A stretch of 8,770 nucleotides of DNA from positions 1 through 8,770 of the forward strand of contig JAFMJK010000080.1 in NCBI GenBank assembly GCA_017853515.1, written 5' to 3'. The position numbers were made by a program, and so were the translations under genes. Under the pieces are notes generated by a model. The model was not told the origin of the DNA, made no database searches, and saw only the letters and a list, made by a program, of their open reading frames with translations. Origin of the DNA: Chthoniobacterales bacterium (lineage in GTDB: Bacteria > Verrucomicrobiota > Verrucomicrobiia > Chthoniobacterales > JACTMZ01). Every line of letters begins with the position of its first letter. The stretch's first letter is position 1. Shown here one piece after another: positions 1 to 6,674 of this stretch.

Positions 1-107
1 AAAGCGGACGAGCGAGCCGCTCATCCCTACCTCAGGCAACAAAGTGAAAACTTTTCGTGCTTGGTATTAAAGGGGAACGCGGTGTGATGGATCCGAGTTT
101 TCCCCGG
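1..107. other. Non-coding edge, downstream of the TPR gene
   Basis: This stretch lies 3' of the minus-strand TPR-like gene, whose TAG stop is at 108-110. I see no convincing gene in it. Positions 3-7 and 17-21 can form a 5-bp GC stem, and there is an AT-rich patch around 40-70 that includes the odd-length palindrome gaaaacttttc read with its complement at 47-57. Neither is followed by a T-run in a way that makes a clear rho-independent terminator for the minus-strand gene, and the window edge prevents judging what comes next. Confidence 0.5.
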
Positions 108-1910
108 CTACTGTCCCGCGGTGCGCAGCGGGGCGATGAGAGCGTATTCGGCAGGGGTGAGCAGGTCGGGGTCGATGCCGCGGACCACGGTGACTGCGTT
201 GGTATCACCCGCGCCATGGAGCACGGCGGCGCTGACCGCGCGCAGGCCGGGAGGCAACTTCTCCACTATGACATCGAAATCTTCGAAGACGGCGAGAGCT
301 TCTTTCCCCTGCCCCGCTTTGAGCAGAGCCAGGGCGTGGTTGAAACGCGCACTGACATCGGTCGGGTTCGCGGCCAGAGCGTCGGCGGTGACCGAGGGAT
401 CGACGCCGGGGCCGGCGAGCAATTCGAGATAGGTGCGGTAGTCGCGAACGGAGTTGGCGGAGGGCGCGGCCTGGCGCGCGGCGGCATAGGCGCGATCCAG
501 CGTGGCGAATTGTCCGCGACGGGAAAACCGCTCGCGGGCCAAGCGGAAAGCGCCGTCCGCCACGGCGGAGTTGCCGCACATTTCGACAATCGCTTCGTCG
601 GCCAGTTCGCGCAGGTCTTGCTGGTCGGCCAACTCGAGGGCTTGGCTCACGCGGCCTTCGGCCACCGAGGAGCGCAGCGCGGTGCGGGCCAACGTGTCGG
701 CCTCGCCGCGGCGTCCGAGCTCGCGGGCGGCGCGGGATTTGACCATGAGGCGCAGGACGTCGGGCGCTTTGCTCGGGGCGTCGGCCAATCGGTAGACCTC
801 TTCCCAACGGCCAAGATTGCCGAGGGCCGAGGACCGCAGGCCGAACATGGCTTCATTCTGCGCGGCTTTGGCGGCGGATGCGGTGACGAGGACCTGATCG
901 TTCATGCCACGGCGCAACAGCCAATAGGCAAAGGCAGCTTGCTGTTCAAGAGGAGCGCCGACGTGGAGGACGTTGAGTTTTTCGAAAAGCGCCTCGGGGG
1001 TCTGCGCGCCGGAGGCGGCGAGGAACTCCGCGGCGGGCAGGAGCGCGGGATTGGAGGCCAGCGGACTGCGCCAAGCGGCCTCGGCCCAGGCGGATTTTTT
1101 GCTCGCGGGGAAATAAGGTGCGCCCAATCCGAAGGCCAGCGCCTCCTCGCCCACCGGAGTTTCGATCAAGCCGTCGATCAGCGCAGTCATTTCGGCGGCG
1201 GCCGCCAGATCCCCCGCGCCGGGCTGCGAGGGAGCAGTCAGAAAGGAACCGTGGCGCGCGGCGAGGAGCTGGAGAAGTTGCAAGCGCAGACGAGGCTCGT
1301 CGTTCGACAGCACCGCGGCGCGGGCTTGGGCGATGGCCTGTGCCATGTCGCCAAGTCGCAGGCTGCGGCGGGAACGCAACTCGGCCGCTCGATCGTTTGC
1401 CCCCTGCCCCTCCAAAGCGGCGATGGCGGCGGTGAATTGCCCGTCGTCGCCGTGCAGGGTCATCGCCTCGGCGCGCGCGTCGATTTCGTCGGACGAGAGC
1501 CGTGACCCGTCCGCCAAATCTTCCCACATCCGCACCGCATCCGGATTGCCGAGACGGCTTTCGATCAACGCCGCGGCGCGTTTCACATGAGGGTCGTTCG
1601 GCCGCAGACCCGAGGCCGAAACAATCTGCAGCCGGGCAAAGCGCGCATTGCCGGCTTCCGCATTGGCCAGCGCTTTGGCCGTGAGGTCCCGCGCCCGCCA
1701 ACCGGTGAAGAGAAAAAAACCGAGCGCGCCAAAGCTGACCAGAACCAAGACCACCACCGGCATGCAAAGCATCAGCCGCCGCCACAACTCCCGCGGCAGA
1801 CTCAGTCCGCTCTTGCCGAAGGGTCTGGTCACCTCCTTCCACCAGTAACTGGGCAGGTCCGTGAGCGATGACCAAATGCGGCGCGGCAGCGATTCTTTGA
1901 TCCAAGGCAT
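108..1910 (-). CDS. Membrane-anchored TPR-like helical repeat protein, function unknown
   Basis: A 600-residue protein with no enzymatic domain that I recognise. Residues 1-46 are basic and rich in Trp (SYWWKEVTRP around 21-30). A single hydrophobic segment follows at about 47-69 (LMLCMPVVVLVLVSFGALGF), then Arg-rich WRAR. By the positive-inside rule the N-terminus should be cytoplasmic and the remaining 530 residues outside the inner membrane. That part is alanine/leucine-rich, almost wholly helical in character, and reads like degenerate tetratricopeptide repeats (for example FNHALALLKAGQGKEALAVF near the C-terminus), which suggests a scaffold or protein-protein interaction role. The start at 1910 is forced: the same frame has a TGA 12 bases upstream (1923-1925). 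Codon use is strongly GC3-biased from the first codons. No strong Shine-Dalgarno is present, only GGTGA 12 bases from the ATG. It lies downstream of the molybdoenzyme genes on the same strand, about 200 bp away, so a functional link is possible but unproven. Confidence 0.85.
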   Translation of the reverse strand: MPWIKESLPRRIWSSLTDLPSYWWKEVTRPFGKSGLSLPRELWRRLMLCMPVVVLVLVSFGALGFFLFTGWRARDLTAKALANAEAGNARFARLQIVSASGLRPNDPHVKRAAALIESRLGNPDAVRMWEDLADGSRLSSDEIDARAEAMTLHGDDGQFTAAIAALEGQGANDRAAELRSRRSLRLGDMAQAIAQARAAVLSNDEPRLRLQLLQLLAARHGSFLTAPSQPGAGDLAAAAEMTALIDGLIETPVGEEALAFGLGAPYFPASKKSAWAEAAWRSPLASNPALLPAAEFLAASGAQTPEALFEKLNVLHVGAPLEQQAAFAYWLLRRGMNDQVLVTASAAKAAQNEAMFGLRSSALGNLGRWEEVYRLADAPSKAPDVLRLMVKSRAARELGRRGEADTLARTALRSSVAEGRVSQALELADQQDLRELADEAIVEMCGNSAVADGAFRLARERFSRRGQFATLDRAYAAARQAAPSANSVRDYRTYLELLAGPGVDPSVTADALAANPTDVSARFNHALALLKAGQGKEALAVFEDFDVIVEKLPPGLRAVSAAVLHGAGDTNAVTVVRGIDPDLLTPAEYALIAPLRTAGQ

Positions 1911-2113
1911 GGGAAAAGACGGTCACCATAATAGAATGTCGAGCCGACTGCATGCAGCAAATGGCGCGAGCCACCCCGATGCACGCGTTGCGCTTTGGGG
2001 CGCGGCGGCTTGACGACCAGATCGACATCTTCGCAATAGCGCACCTGCGCCCCTTCATCGCGAAACCGGAAAAAGCCGTCGGGAGGAAAACGGCCGCTCT
2101 CCACCGGCGTCAA
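1829..2113 (-). CDS. Possible small ORF between oxidoreductase and TPR gene (doubtful)
   Basis: An open frame that begins with TTG inside the stop region of the molybdopterin oxidoreductase (a GTG at 2104 is an alternative start) and ends with TGA at 1829-1831. It gives 91-94 residues. The first ~65 residues look protein-like and use GC3-rich codons (FPPDGFFRFRDEGAQVRYCE, then EDVDLVVKPPRPKAQRVHRG). The last ~27 residues overlap the start of the TPR-like gene in another frame, lose the codon bias, and are probably not selected as protein. There is no ATG in the frame and no Shine-Dalgarno. I do not recognise a family. It may be a real short hypothetical protein, a decayed gene, or an N-terminal extension of the TPR protein separated from it by a one-base indel near 1908-1916. 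Otherwise the 197-bp gap 1911-2109 holds nothing else I can name. Confidence 0.33.
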   Translation of the reverse strand: MTPVESGRFPPDGFFRFRDEGAQVRYCEDVDLVVKPPRPKAQRVHRGGSRHLLHAVGSTFYYGDRLFPCLGSKNRCRAAFGHRSRTCPVTGGRR

Positions 2114-4344
2114 ACTTCCGGCTCGAGCGTCACCTCGATGTATTTCGACATCGGGGTGAAACTTTTGACGGCGTGCTCGTCGATGCCGACCAGCACGTTG
2201 GTCTCCGGGAAATAAGCGGCGGCGCAGCCGCGCGGGATGTCATAAAAGACCGGACGGAAGCCGGGCGCGCGGCGCTCGCGTCCGTCCGCCGCATGACTGC
2301 AGATGGTCACCCGCGATTTTTCGTCCAAACCGCGTTCCCTCATGTCCACGGGATTGAGGAACACCACGCGCCGCTCGCCCTCGATCCCGCGGTAGCGGTC
2401 GCCGCTGTCATAGACCGTCGTGTTGTATTGGTTGTGCGAGCGCAGGGTGGTGAGGCGCAGCCGGCCGGGGGCGACGGTGAGATCGGGCAGGGCATTGACG
2501 ACGAAATTGGCCCGGCCGGTGGCCGTTTTCCATTCGCGGTGCGCCGCGGCGTTGCGCAGCTGGAACCCGCCCGGCTGGCGGATCTTCGCGTTGTAGTCCG
2601 CGAAACCGGGAATGACCGCTTCGATGCGCTCGCGGATGCGGTCGTAATCGGCGATGAGCGCGTCCCAATCGACCGGACCCCCGGGAAAGAGCGCTTTGCC
2701 CAGTCCGGCCACGATGGCGGGCTCGGACTTGAGGTGCTCCGAAGCGGGGCGGTTGGTGCCGGTGGAGGCGTGGACCATGCTCATCGAGTCCTCGACGGTG
2801 ACCGATTGGCGTCCGCACGCCTGGATGTCGGTCTCGGAGCGTCCGAGGCAGGGAAGAATGAGGGCCTGTTTGCCGTGGACGACATGGCTGCGGTTGAGGT
2901 GGGTGGAGACATGCACGGTCATGTCGCAGCGGCGCAGCGCTTCCCACGTGAAATCCGAGTCGGGCGTGGCCGAGGCGAAGTTGCCGCCCATGCCGAGGAA
3001 AAATTTGGCCCGACCCCCGGCCATGGCCTTGATGGCGTGCACGACCGAATACCCGTGGCGGCGCGGGGCGGCGAAAGCGAATTCCTTTTCCAGGCGGACG
3101 AGAAATTCCTCGGACGGTTCCTCGGTGATACCCATGGTGCGGTCGCCCTGCACGTTGCTGTGTCCGCGCACCGGACACGGACCCGCGCCCGGGCGCCCGA
3201 TATTCCCGCGCAGGAGAAGGAGGTTGACGATTTCCTGCACATTGGCCACGCCGTGGCGGTGCTGGGTGAGGCCCATGGCCCAGCAGCATATGACACTCTT
3301 CGCCCCGAGGTAAACCCCGGCCGCCTCGGCGATCTGCGCCCGGGTCAGCCCGCACTGGTCGAGCAGAAGGTCCCACGATGTTTCCAGAACCAGACGCCGG
3401 TAATCTTCGAAACCGTGCGTGTGCCGGGAGAGGAAATCGCCGTCGAGCACCGCGGGATCGGACGCCGCTTTTTCCAGAATGTGCTTGGCCATGGCCCGGA
3501 CCGCGGCCAGATCGCCGCCGACGCGCAGCTGGTAGTAATGCGAGCTGATCGGCGTGCTGCGGCCGAAGATCATGTCCATCGCATGCTGCGGATGCGTGAA
3601 GTTGAGCAGCCCCGCTTCGCGCAGAGGGTTGAAGCTGACGACGCGCGCGCCGCGCCTGGAGGCTTTCTCCAGCTCGGTGAGCATGCGCGGATGGTTCGTC
3701 CCGGGATTCTGCCCGAAAATGAAGATGGCATCGGCGTGGTCGAAATCCTCAAGCGTCACCGTTCCCTTGCCCGTGGCCAGCGCCTCGCGCATGCCGACGC
3801 CGCTGGATTCGTGGCACATGTTCGAGCAATCCGGGAAATTGTTCGTGCCGTAAAGCCGCCCGAGCAACTGGTAAAGGAACGCGGCCTCGTTGCTCGTCCG
3901 CCCCGAGGTGTAGAAGACCGCTTCGTCCGGCGAGCCCAGCGATCGCAGGTGCTGCGCGATGCGCGCGAAAGCCTCGTCCCAAGCGAGCGGCTCGTAGCGG
4001 TCGGTGGACGGATTGTAGGCCATCGGGTGGGTCAGGCGTCCGGTGTTCTCCAGCGTGAAGTCGTCCCAGTCGCGCATCTCGCTGACCGTGTGCGCGGCAA
4101 ACAACTCCGGCCCGGCGCGCTTGGATGTCGTTTCGTAGGTCAGCGCCTTGACCCCGTTCTCGCAGAATTCGGTGACCGAGGCGTGCTTCGGCTCGGGCCA
4201 AGCGCAACCGGGGCAGTCGAAGCCACCCGGCTGGTTCATGCGCAAGAGCGTCGCGTTTCCCTTGAGGAAACTTTCCCGGCGCAGGAAGTGCAGGGAGGAA
4301 ACAAGTGCCCCCCAACCGCCGGCTTTGTCTTCGGGTTTCGCCAT
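2110..4344 (-). CDS. ydeP: FdhF/YdeP-family molybdopterin oxidoreductase
   Basis: A 744-residue protein that matches the E. coli YdeP-type 'alternative formate dehydrogenase alpha-like' family (about 760 residues) from end to end, as judged from recalled sequence. These are cytoplasmic bis-MGD enzymes of the DMSO-reductase superfamily; the physiological substrate of YdeP is not firmly established. The N-terminus has GFDCPGCAWPEP (Cys44, Cys47) and FCENG (Cys61), which are likely iron-sulfur ligands. TSGRTSNEAAFLYQLLGRLY is at 146-165. NNFPDCSNMCHESSG follows, and its Cys177 aligns with the Sec/Cys Mo ligand of FdhF (VUHGPS). GQNPGTNHPRML (211-222) and, further on, GNIGRPGAGPCPVRGHSNVQ and NRSHVVHGKQALILP are pterin-binding family motifs. 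The C-terminal molydopterin-dinucleotide domain includes RSHNQYNTTVYDSGDRYRGI. There is no Tat signal or membrane segment. It starts 6 bp after the FdhD stop and has no visible Shine-Dalgarno, so translation is probably coupled. No FeS/flavin electron-transfer subunit is adjacent. The symbol is by family; it should not be read as a proven ortholog. Confidence 0.93.
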   Translation of the reverse strand: MAKPEDKAGGWGALVSSLHFLRRESFLKGNATLLRMNQPGGFDCPGCAWPEPKHASVTEFCENGVKALTYETTSKRAGPELFAAHTVSEMRDWDDFTLENTGRLTHPMAYNPSTDRYEPLAWDEAFARIAQHLRSLGSPDEAVFYTSGRTSNEAAFLYQLLGRLYGTNNFPDCSNMCHESSGVGMREALATGKGTVTLEDFDHADAIFIFGQNPGTNHPRMLTELEKASRRGARVVSFNPLREAGLLNFTHPQHAMDMIFGRSTPISSHYYQLRVGGDLAAVRAMAKHILEKAASDPAVLDGDFLSRHTHGFEDYRRLVLETSWDLLLDQCGLTRAQIAEAAGVYLGAKSVICCWAMGLTQHRHGVANVQEIVNLLLLRGNIGRPGAGPCPVRGHSNVQGDRTMGITEEPSEEFLVRLEKEFAFAAPRRHGYSVVHAIKAMAGGRAKFFLGMGGNFASATPDSDFTWEALRRCDMTVHVSTHLNRSHVVHGKQALILPCLGRSETDIQACGRQSVTVEDSMSMVHASTGTNRPASEHLKSEPAIVAGLGKALFPGGPVDWDALIADYDRIRERIEAVIPGFADYNAKIRQPGGFQLRNAAAHREWKTATGRANFVVNALPDLTVAPGRLRLTTLRSHNQYNTTVYDSGDRYRGIEGERRVVFLNPVDMRERGLDEKSRVTICSHAADGRERRAPGFRPVFYDIPRGCAAAYFPETNVLVGIDEHAVKSFTPMSKYIEVTLEPEV

Positions 4345-4350
4345 GGTTGG

Positions 4351-5619
4351 TCAGTCTGCGTGGCGCTCGACACGGTCCAGACCACTGTAAAACGTTGCCC
4401 GGTCTTCCCGGCAAAAGCCAGCCAGCGTGATGTTCCAGCGCCCCGCCGCATCGACGGCCAGCGAAGAGGGCGCGGAGATGGCCGAAAGGACGGGAATGCC
4501 GGCGCACGCGCACTTCTGCACGATCTCGAATGAAACCCGCCCGCTCACCGCGAGCACATCGGCGCGCGGGAGCAACCCCTCCTCGAGGAGGAAACCGACC
4601 ACCTTGTCCACCGCATTGTGCCGTCCGATATCCTCGAACACGGCGAGAATTTCCCCCGAGACCGTGGCCGCCGCGGCCGCATGGCTGCCGCCCGTGCCGG
4701 CGAAAGTGGACTGACGACCCCGCATCCGCCCGTGGATCAATTGCAGACGCGCGGCATCGATCCGGACGTCCCGCGTGACCGCCGCGACCTCGCGCAACAC
4801 ATCGTCGAGCGACTCCTTGCCGCACAGCCCGCAGGAAGACGTTGCGGCCAACCGCCGCGCCCCGCCGGGAACATCGGGGCATTCGATTTCCACCTCGACC
4901 ATGGTCGCCGGGCCGCGTTCCTCCTGCGCATAGACGATGAAACCTCCCTCCCCCGCCCCCTCGGCGTGGAGGAGCCCGCGCACCAGATAGCGCTCCGCGC
5001 CCGGGCTTTGCATGGTCACCGCATACGGCTGACCATTGACCGTGATCTGCAGCGGGCGTTCCGGAGCGAGCGAATCGGCAACCTCCGTGGTCTTCGCCTC
5101 TTTTTGGCGCAGCGCGCGATAGACCGCGACCGGCGCGGCGGCGAACTCGAGATCGGCCGGCCCGCAGCGCAGGGTTCCGCCGGCCAGAATCCGGCAACGA
5201 AGACCGCCGCGTCCGGCGAGAAAGGCGTTCGCCCCGGGGGCCACGGCCTCGTCCATCCAATAGCAGGGCTTGCACTCCTCGACACCCTCGAAGACGACGC
5301 TGTCTATGACAAACTGTCGCCCGATGAGTGAATTCAAATCGAGGCCGGAGACGAGCACGTTGCGGCGCAGCGCGGTGTAATCGGGCCGCGCGATCCCCAG
5401 CGTGCGGCACATTTCGTCGACCACTTCGCGGGACAAAAAGGTCACTTGGGTTTTGGCCCCCGGGTCTTCGCCGTGGTAGCGGTCGCCCGCCAATCCTTGC
5501 CCCGCTTCGCACCACGCTTCGTCCACGCGCGTCATCCCGTGGTTTCGCCGGCCTTTGCCGTGGCGCCCCTTGAAATCGTGGCCGGGCGAAATCCAGATGT
5601 CGTGGATGACGATTTTCAT
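4351..5619 (-). CDS. fdhD: MOSC domain-FdhD sulfurtransferase fusion
   Basis: A single 422-residue ORF with two domains. Residues 1-~170 form a MOSC domain: GLAGDRYHG (42-50), FLSREVVDEM, the family-like RRNVLVSGLDLNSLIGRQF (85-103), and GVEECKPCYWMDEA with Cys116 and Cys119. MOSC domains belong to molybdenum-cofactor sulfurase/sulfur-carrier proteins. Residues ~185-422 form FdhD, the sulfurtransferase that relays sulfur from a cysteine desulfurase to the bis-MGD cofactor of formate-dehydrogenase-type enzymes. It has the ITVNGQPYAVTMQSPGAERY core, LVRGLLHAEG, the catalytic-loop cysteines in SSCGLCGKES (Cys263, Cys266), EDIGRHNAVDKVVG (329-342), and SGRVSFEIVQKCACAGIPVL. Both cysteines required in E. 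coli FdhD have counterparts. The linker (about 165-188) is charged and short. The start is fixed by the ATGA overlap (5616-5619) with the mobA stop. The frame stays open upstream to 6090, but that part is antisense/out-of-frame shadow within mobA. The next gene, the YdeP-like oxidoreductase, is the obvious client. Confidence 0.93.
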   Translation of the reverse strand: MKIVIHDIWISPGHDFKGRHGKGRRNHGMTRVDEAWCEAGQGLAGDRYHGEDPGAKTQVTFLSREVVDEMCRTLGIARPDYTALRRNVLVSGLDLNSLIGRQFVIDSVVFEGVEECKPCYWMDEAVAPGANAFLAGRGGLRCRILAGGTLRCGPADLEFAAAPVAVYRALRQKEAKTTEVADSLAPERPLQITVNGQPYAVTMQSPGAERYLVRGLLHAEGAGEGGFIVYAQEERGPATMVEVEIECPDVPGGARRLAATSSCGLCGKESLDDVLREVAAVTRDVRIDAARLQLIHGRMRGRQSTFAGTGGSHAAAAATVSGEILAVFEDIGRHNAVDKVVGFLLEEGLLPRADVLAVSGRVSFEIVQKCACAGIPVLSAISAPSSLAVDAAGRWNITLAGFCREDRATFYSGLDRVERHAD

Positions 5620-6224
5620 CGCGGGGACGCCAGGACGTGCGCCGCGGCGAGATCCTGCGGGGTGTTCACGTTGAACAAGGAGCCCGCCTCGCTCCCGGGC
5701 AGATCGAGCACGAGGGTATTTTCCTCGAGCATGATCCGGCGCGGCGAAAATTCCCCGCGCGCCGCATATCGCGCAAGGATCGGCCCGGCCGGGGGCCCGT
5801 AGATCGCGCAGAGCGGCTCCGGTAGTCCATCCTCCGCGGCGGCATAAGCGAAGAAAGGTCGTGACGGCTCGCTCCGGTGACACTCCGCGAGCCGCGCCAG
5901 CAAATCGGCGCGGACAAATGGCAGATCGCAGGCCACGACCAGCCAAGCCGCCCCGGGCACCGCACGGAAAGCCGACAGGATACCGGCCAGGGGACCTTCG
6001 GCCGCGGGTTCGTCGCGCAGCACCGGCACGACCTCCGCGCCGGCGGGCGCCGCTTGCCCTTCGCGCAGGGAAAGATAGGTCCGCGCGCACAACGACCGCA
6101 GCAAGCCGAGCGCATGTGCGGCTTGGCTCACTCCCCGGTCGCCGAGGACCATCGACGCCTTGTCGCGTCCGAGGCGCGAACTGCGACCGCCGGCGAGAAG
6201 CAGGCCGTGCAGTGCGACATTCAT
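5616..6224 (-). CDS. mobA: Molybdenum cofactor guanylyltransferase MobA
   Basis: A 202-residue protein that transfers GMP from GTP to Mo-molybdopterin to make the molybdopterin guanine dinucleotide used by DMSO-reductase-family enzymes; it acts in the cytoplasm. The N-terminal nucleotide-binding signature GLLLAGGRSSRLGRDK is at residues 7-22, followed by DEPAAEGPLAGI (71-82), VVACDLPFV (96-104, with the metal-binding Asp100), and NVNTPQDLA near the C-terminus (185-193), all in MobA order. The length is close to the 194 residues of E. coli MobA. I chose the ATG at 6224 because it sits six residues before the GLLLAGG strand, as in the family. An in-frame ATG at 6266 would add a 14-residue Pro/Gly-rich leader and remains possible. 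Neither start has a Shine-Dalgarno. The TGA overlaps the ATG of mosc-fdhD (ATGA), which points to translational coupling and a shared transcript with the oxidoreductase. Confidence 0.92.
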   Translation of the reverse strand: MNVALHGLLLAGGRSSRLGRDKASMVLGDRGVSQAAHALGLLRSLCARTYLSLREGQAAPAGAEVVPVLRDEPAAEGPLAGILSAFRAVPGAAWLVVACDLPFVRADLLARLAECHRSEPSRPFFAYAAAEDGLPEPLCAIYGPPAGPILARYAARGEFSPRRIMLEENTLVLDLPGSEAGSLFNVNTPQDLAAAHVLASPR

Positions 6225-6252
6225 CCGCCCGCTAGGCCACCGGCCGGGGGTG

Positions 6253-6384
6253 TCAAAGTCGCTCATCGGCGGACAGTCTGAACGGTTCGCGCAGCCGGCA
6301 AAAGATGAATCCCCCCCCGGGGCGCGCAGCCTGTCCCGCGAGCCGCGCCAACTCCAGCGGCGGCCGCGGACTGCCGCCCTCCAT
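6253..6384 (-). CDS. Possible 43-residue ORF upstream of mobA (doubtful)
   Basis: A short ATG-initiated frame too small for confident calling. Its ATG overlaps the TGA of the upstream amidase fragment (TGATG at 6382-6386), and its TGA overlaps the alternative mobA start at 6266. The product begins MEGGSPRPPLELARLAG, runs through GQAARPGGGFIFCRLREPF, and ends in SADERL. Third positions are GC-rich, but so are those of the other frames here. The frame passes through a run of eight C (6311-6318 on the plus strand, Gly-Gly-Gly in the product), a spot prone to indels. I recognise no family. It may be the residue of a longer gene, a leader peptide, or chance. No other gene is seen between the amidase fragment and mobA. 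Confidence 0.25.
   Translation of the reverse strand: MEGGSPRPPLELARLAGQAARPGGGFIFCRLREPFRLSADERL
6311..6322. repeat. C8G4 homopolymer tract
   Basis: Eight consecutive C followed by four G, in the spacer between the amidase fragment and mobA. It is the most extreme homopolymer I noticed in the window. It lies within the possible 43-residue ORF and 43 bp upstream of the longer mobA start. Confidence 0.9.
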
Positions 6385-6674
6385 CAGAGGCTTTGCGCAA
6401 ACACCGCGCCGGCAAGATGGAGGGATGTCGGTTTATTCACAGCCGAGGCGGTGACAGGAACGCAGAAAACCGCCACGCGGGCCTGCCGCGCCGCGTCGAG
6501 GATCCGTCGCGTTTCACCGATCTCGCGCGAGAAGTCCGCGCCGAGCGGCGAGGCCGGATCGGTCCAGACGCAGGCGAAATCCACGACCAGCACGGCCGGA
6601 TCGTTCCCCCACCCCATGCGGTGCGCGAAGCCCTTTGCCCGGAAAAATTCCCTGGCCTCCGTGCGGTGCGACAT
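6384..6674 (-). pseudogene. Truncated N-carbamoylsarcosine amidase/isochorismatase-like hydrolase
   Basis: A 96-residue frame from the ATG at 6674 (the frame is open to another ATG at 6752, but that extension is not family-like). Residues 5-73 resemble the N-terminus of N-carbamoylsarcosine amidase-type cysteine hydrolases: EAREFFRAKGFAHRMGWGN, then DPAVLVVDFACVWTDPASPL, then ETRRILDAARQARVAVF. Asp32 in VVDFACVW corresponds to the first member of the family's Asp-Lys-Cys triad. Similarity stops at about residue 75 and the frame ends 20 residues later at TGA. Family members are usually 200-260 residues, so the Lys, the nucleophilic Cys and most of the alpha/beta core are absent. Nothing in the following 160 bp restores them before mobA begins, so this is best read as a remnant left by a deletion. 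The start has no Shine-Dalgarno. The family call is by remembered pattern; a short standalone protein is less likely. Confidence 0.6.

Noticed and set aside
3..21. Hairpin as a terminator for the TPR gene
   Set aside because: It has only five base pairs, no following T-run on the minus strand, and is cut by the window edge.
57..1505. 482-residue plus-strand ORF
   Set aside because: It is antisense to the TPR-like gene, Gly/Arg/Gln-rich with no family-like motifs, and is the mirror of GC3-biased codons on the other strand.
1829..1838. AAGGAGGTGA on the minus strand, a perfect ten-base match to the Shine-Dalgarno consensus
   Set aside because: It is inside the TPR coding sequence (Lys-Glu-Val codons), and no ATG, GTG or TTG follows within about 15 bases, so it does not seem to start a gene. 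It also coincides with the stop of the doubtful small ORF.
946..2058. 370-residue minus-strand ORF overlapping the TPR gene in another frame
   Set aside because: It has an Arg-rich, low-complexity composition and competes with a frame that has a clear TM segment and codon bias.
2173..4533. 786-residue plus-strand ORF
   Set aside because: It lies opposite the well-supported molybdopterin oxidoreductase. Its length reflects high GC, and its sequence shows no domain.
5620..6090. Extended start of the MOSC-FdhD ORF at 6090
   Set aside because: The extra 157 residues are Arg/Gly-rich and overlap mobA in another frame; the ATGA junction at 5616-5619 gives a MOSC-like N-terminus.
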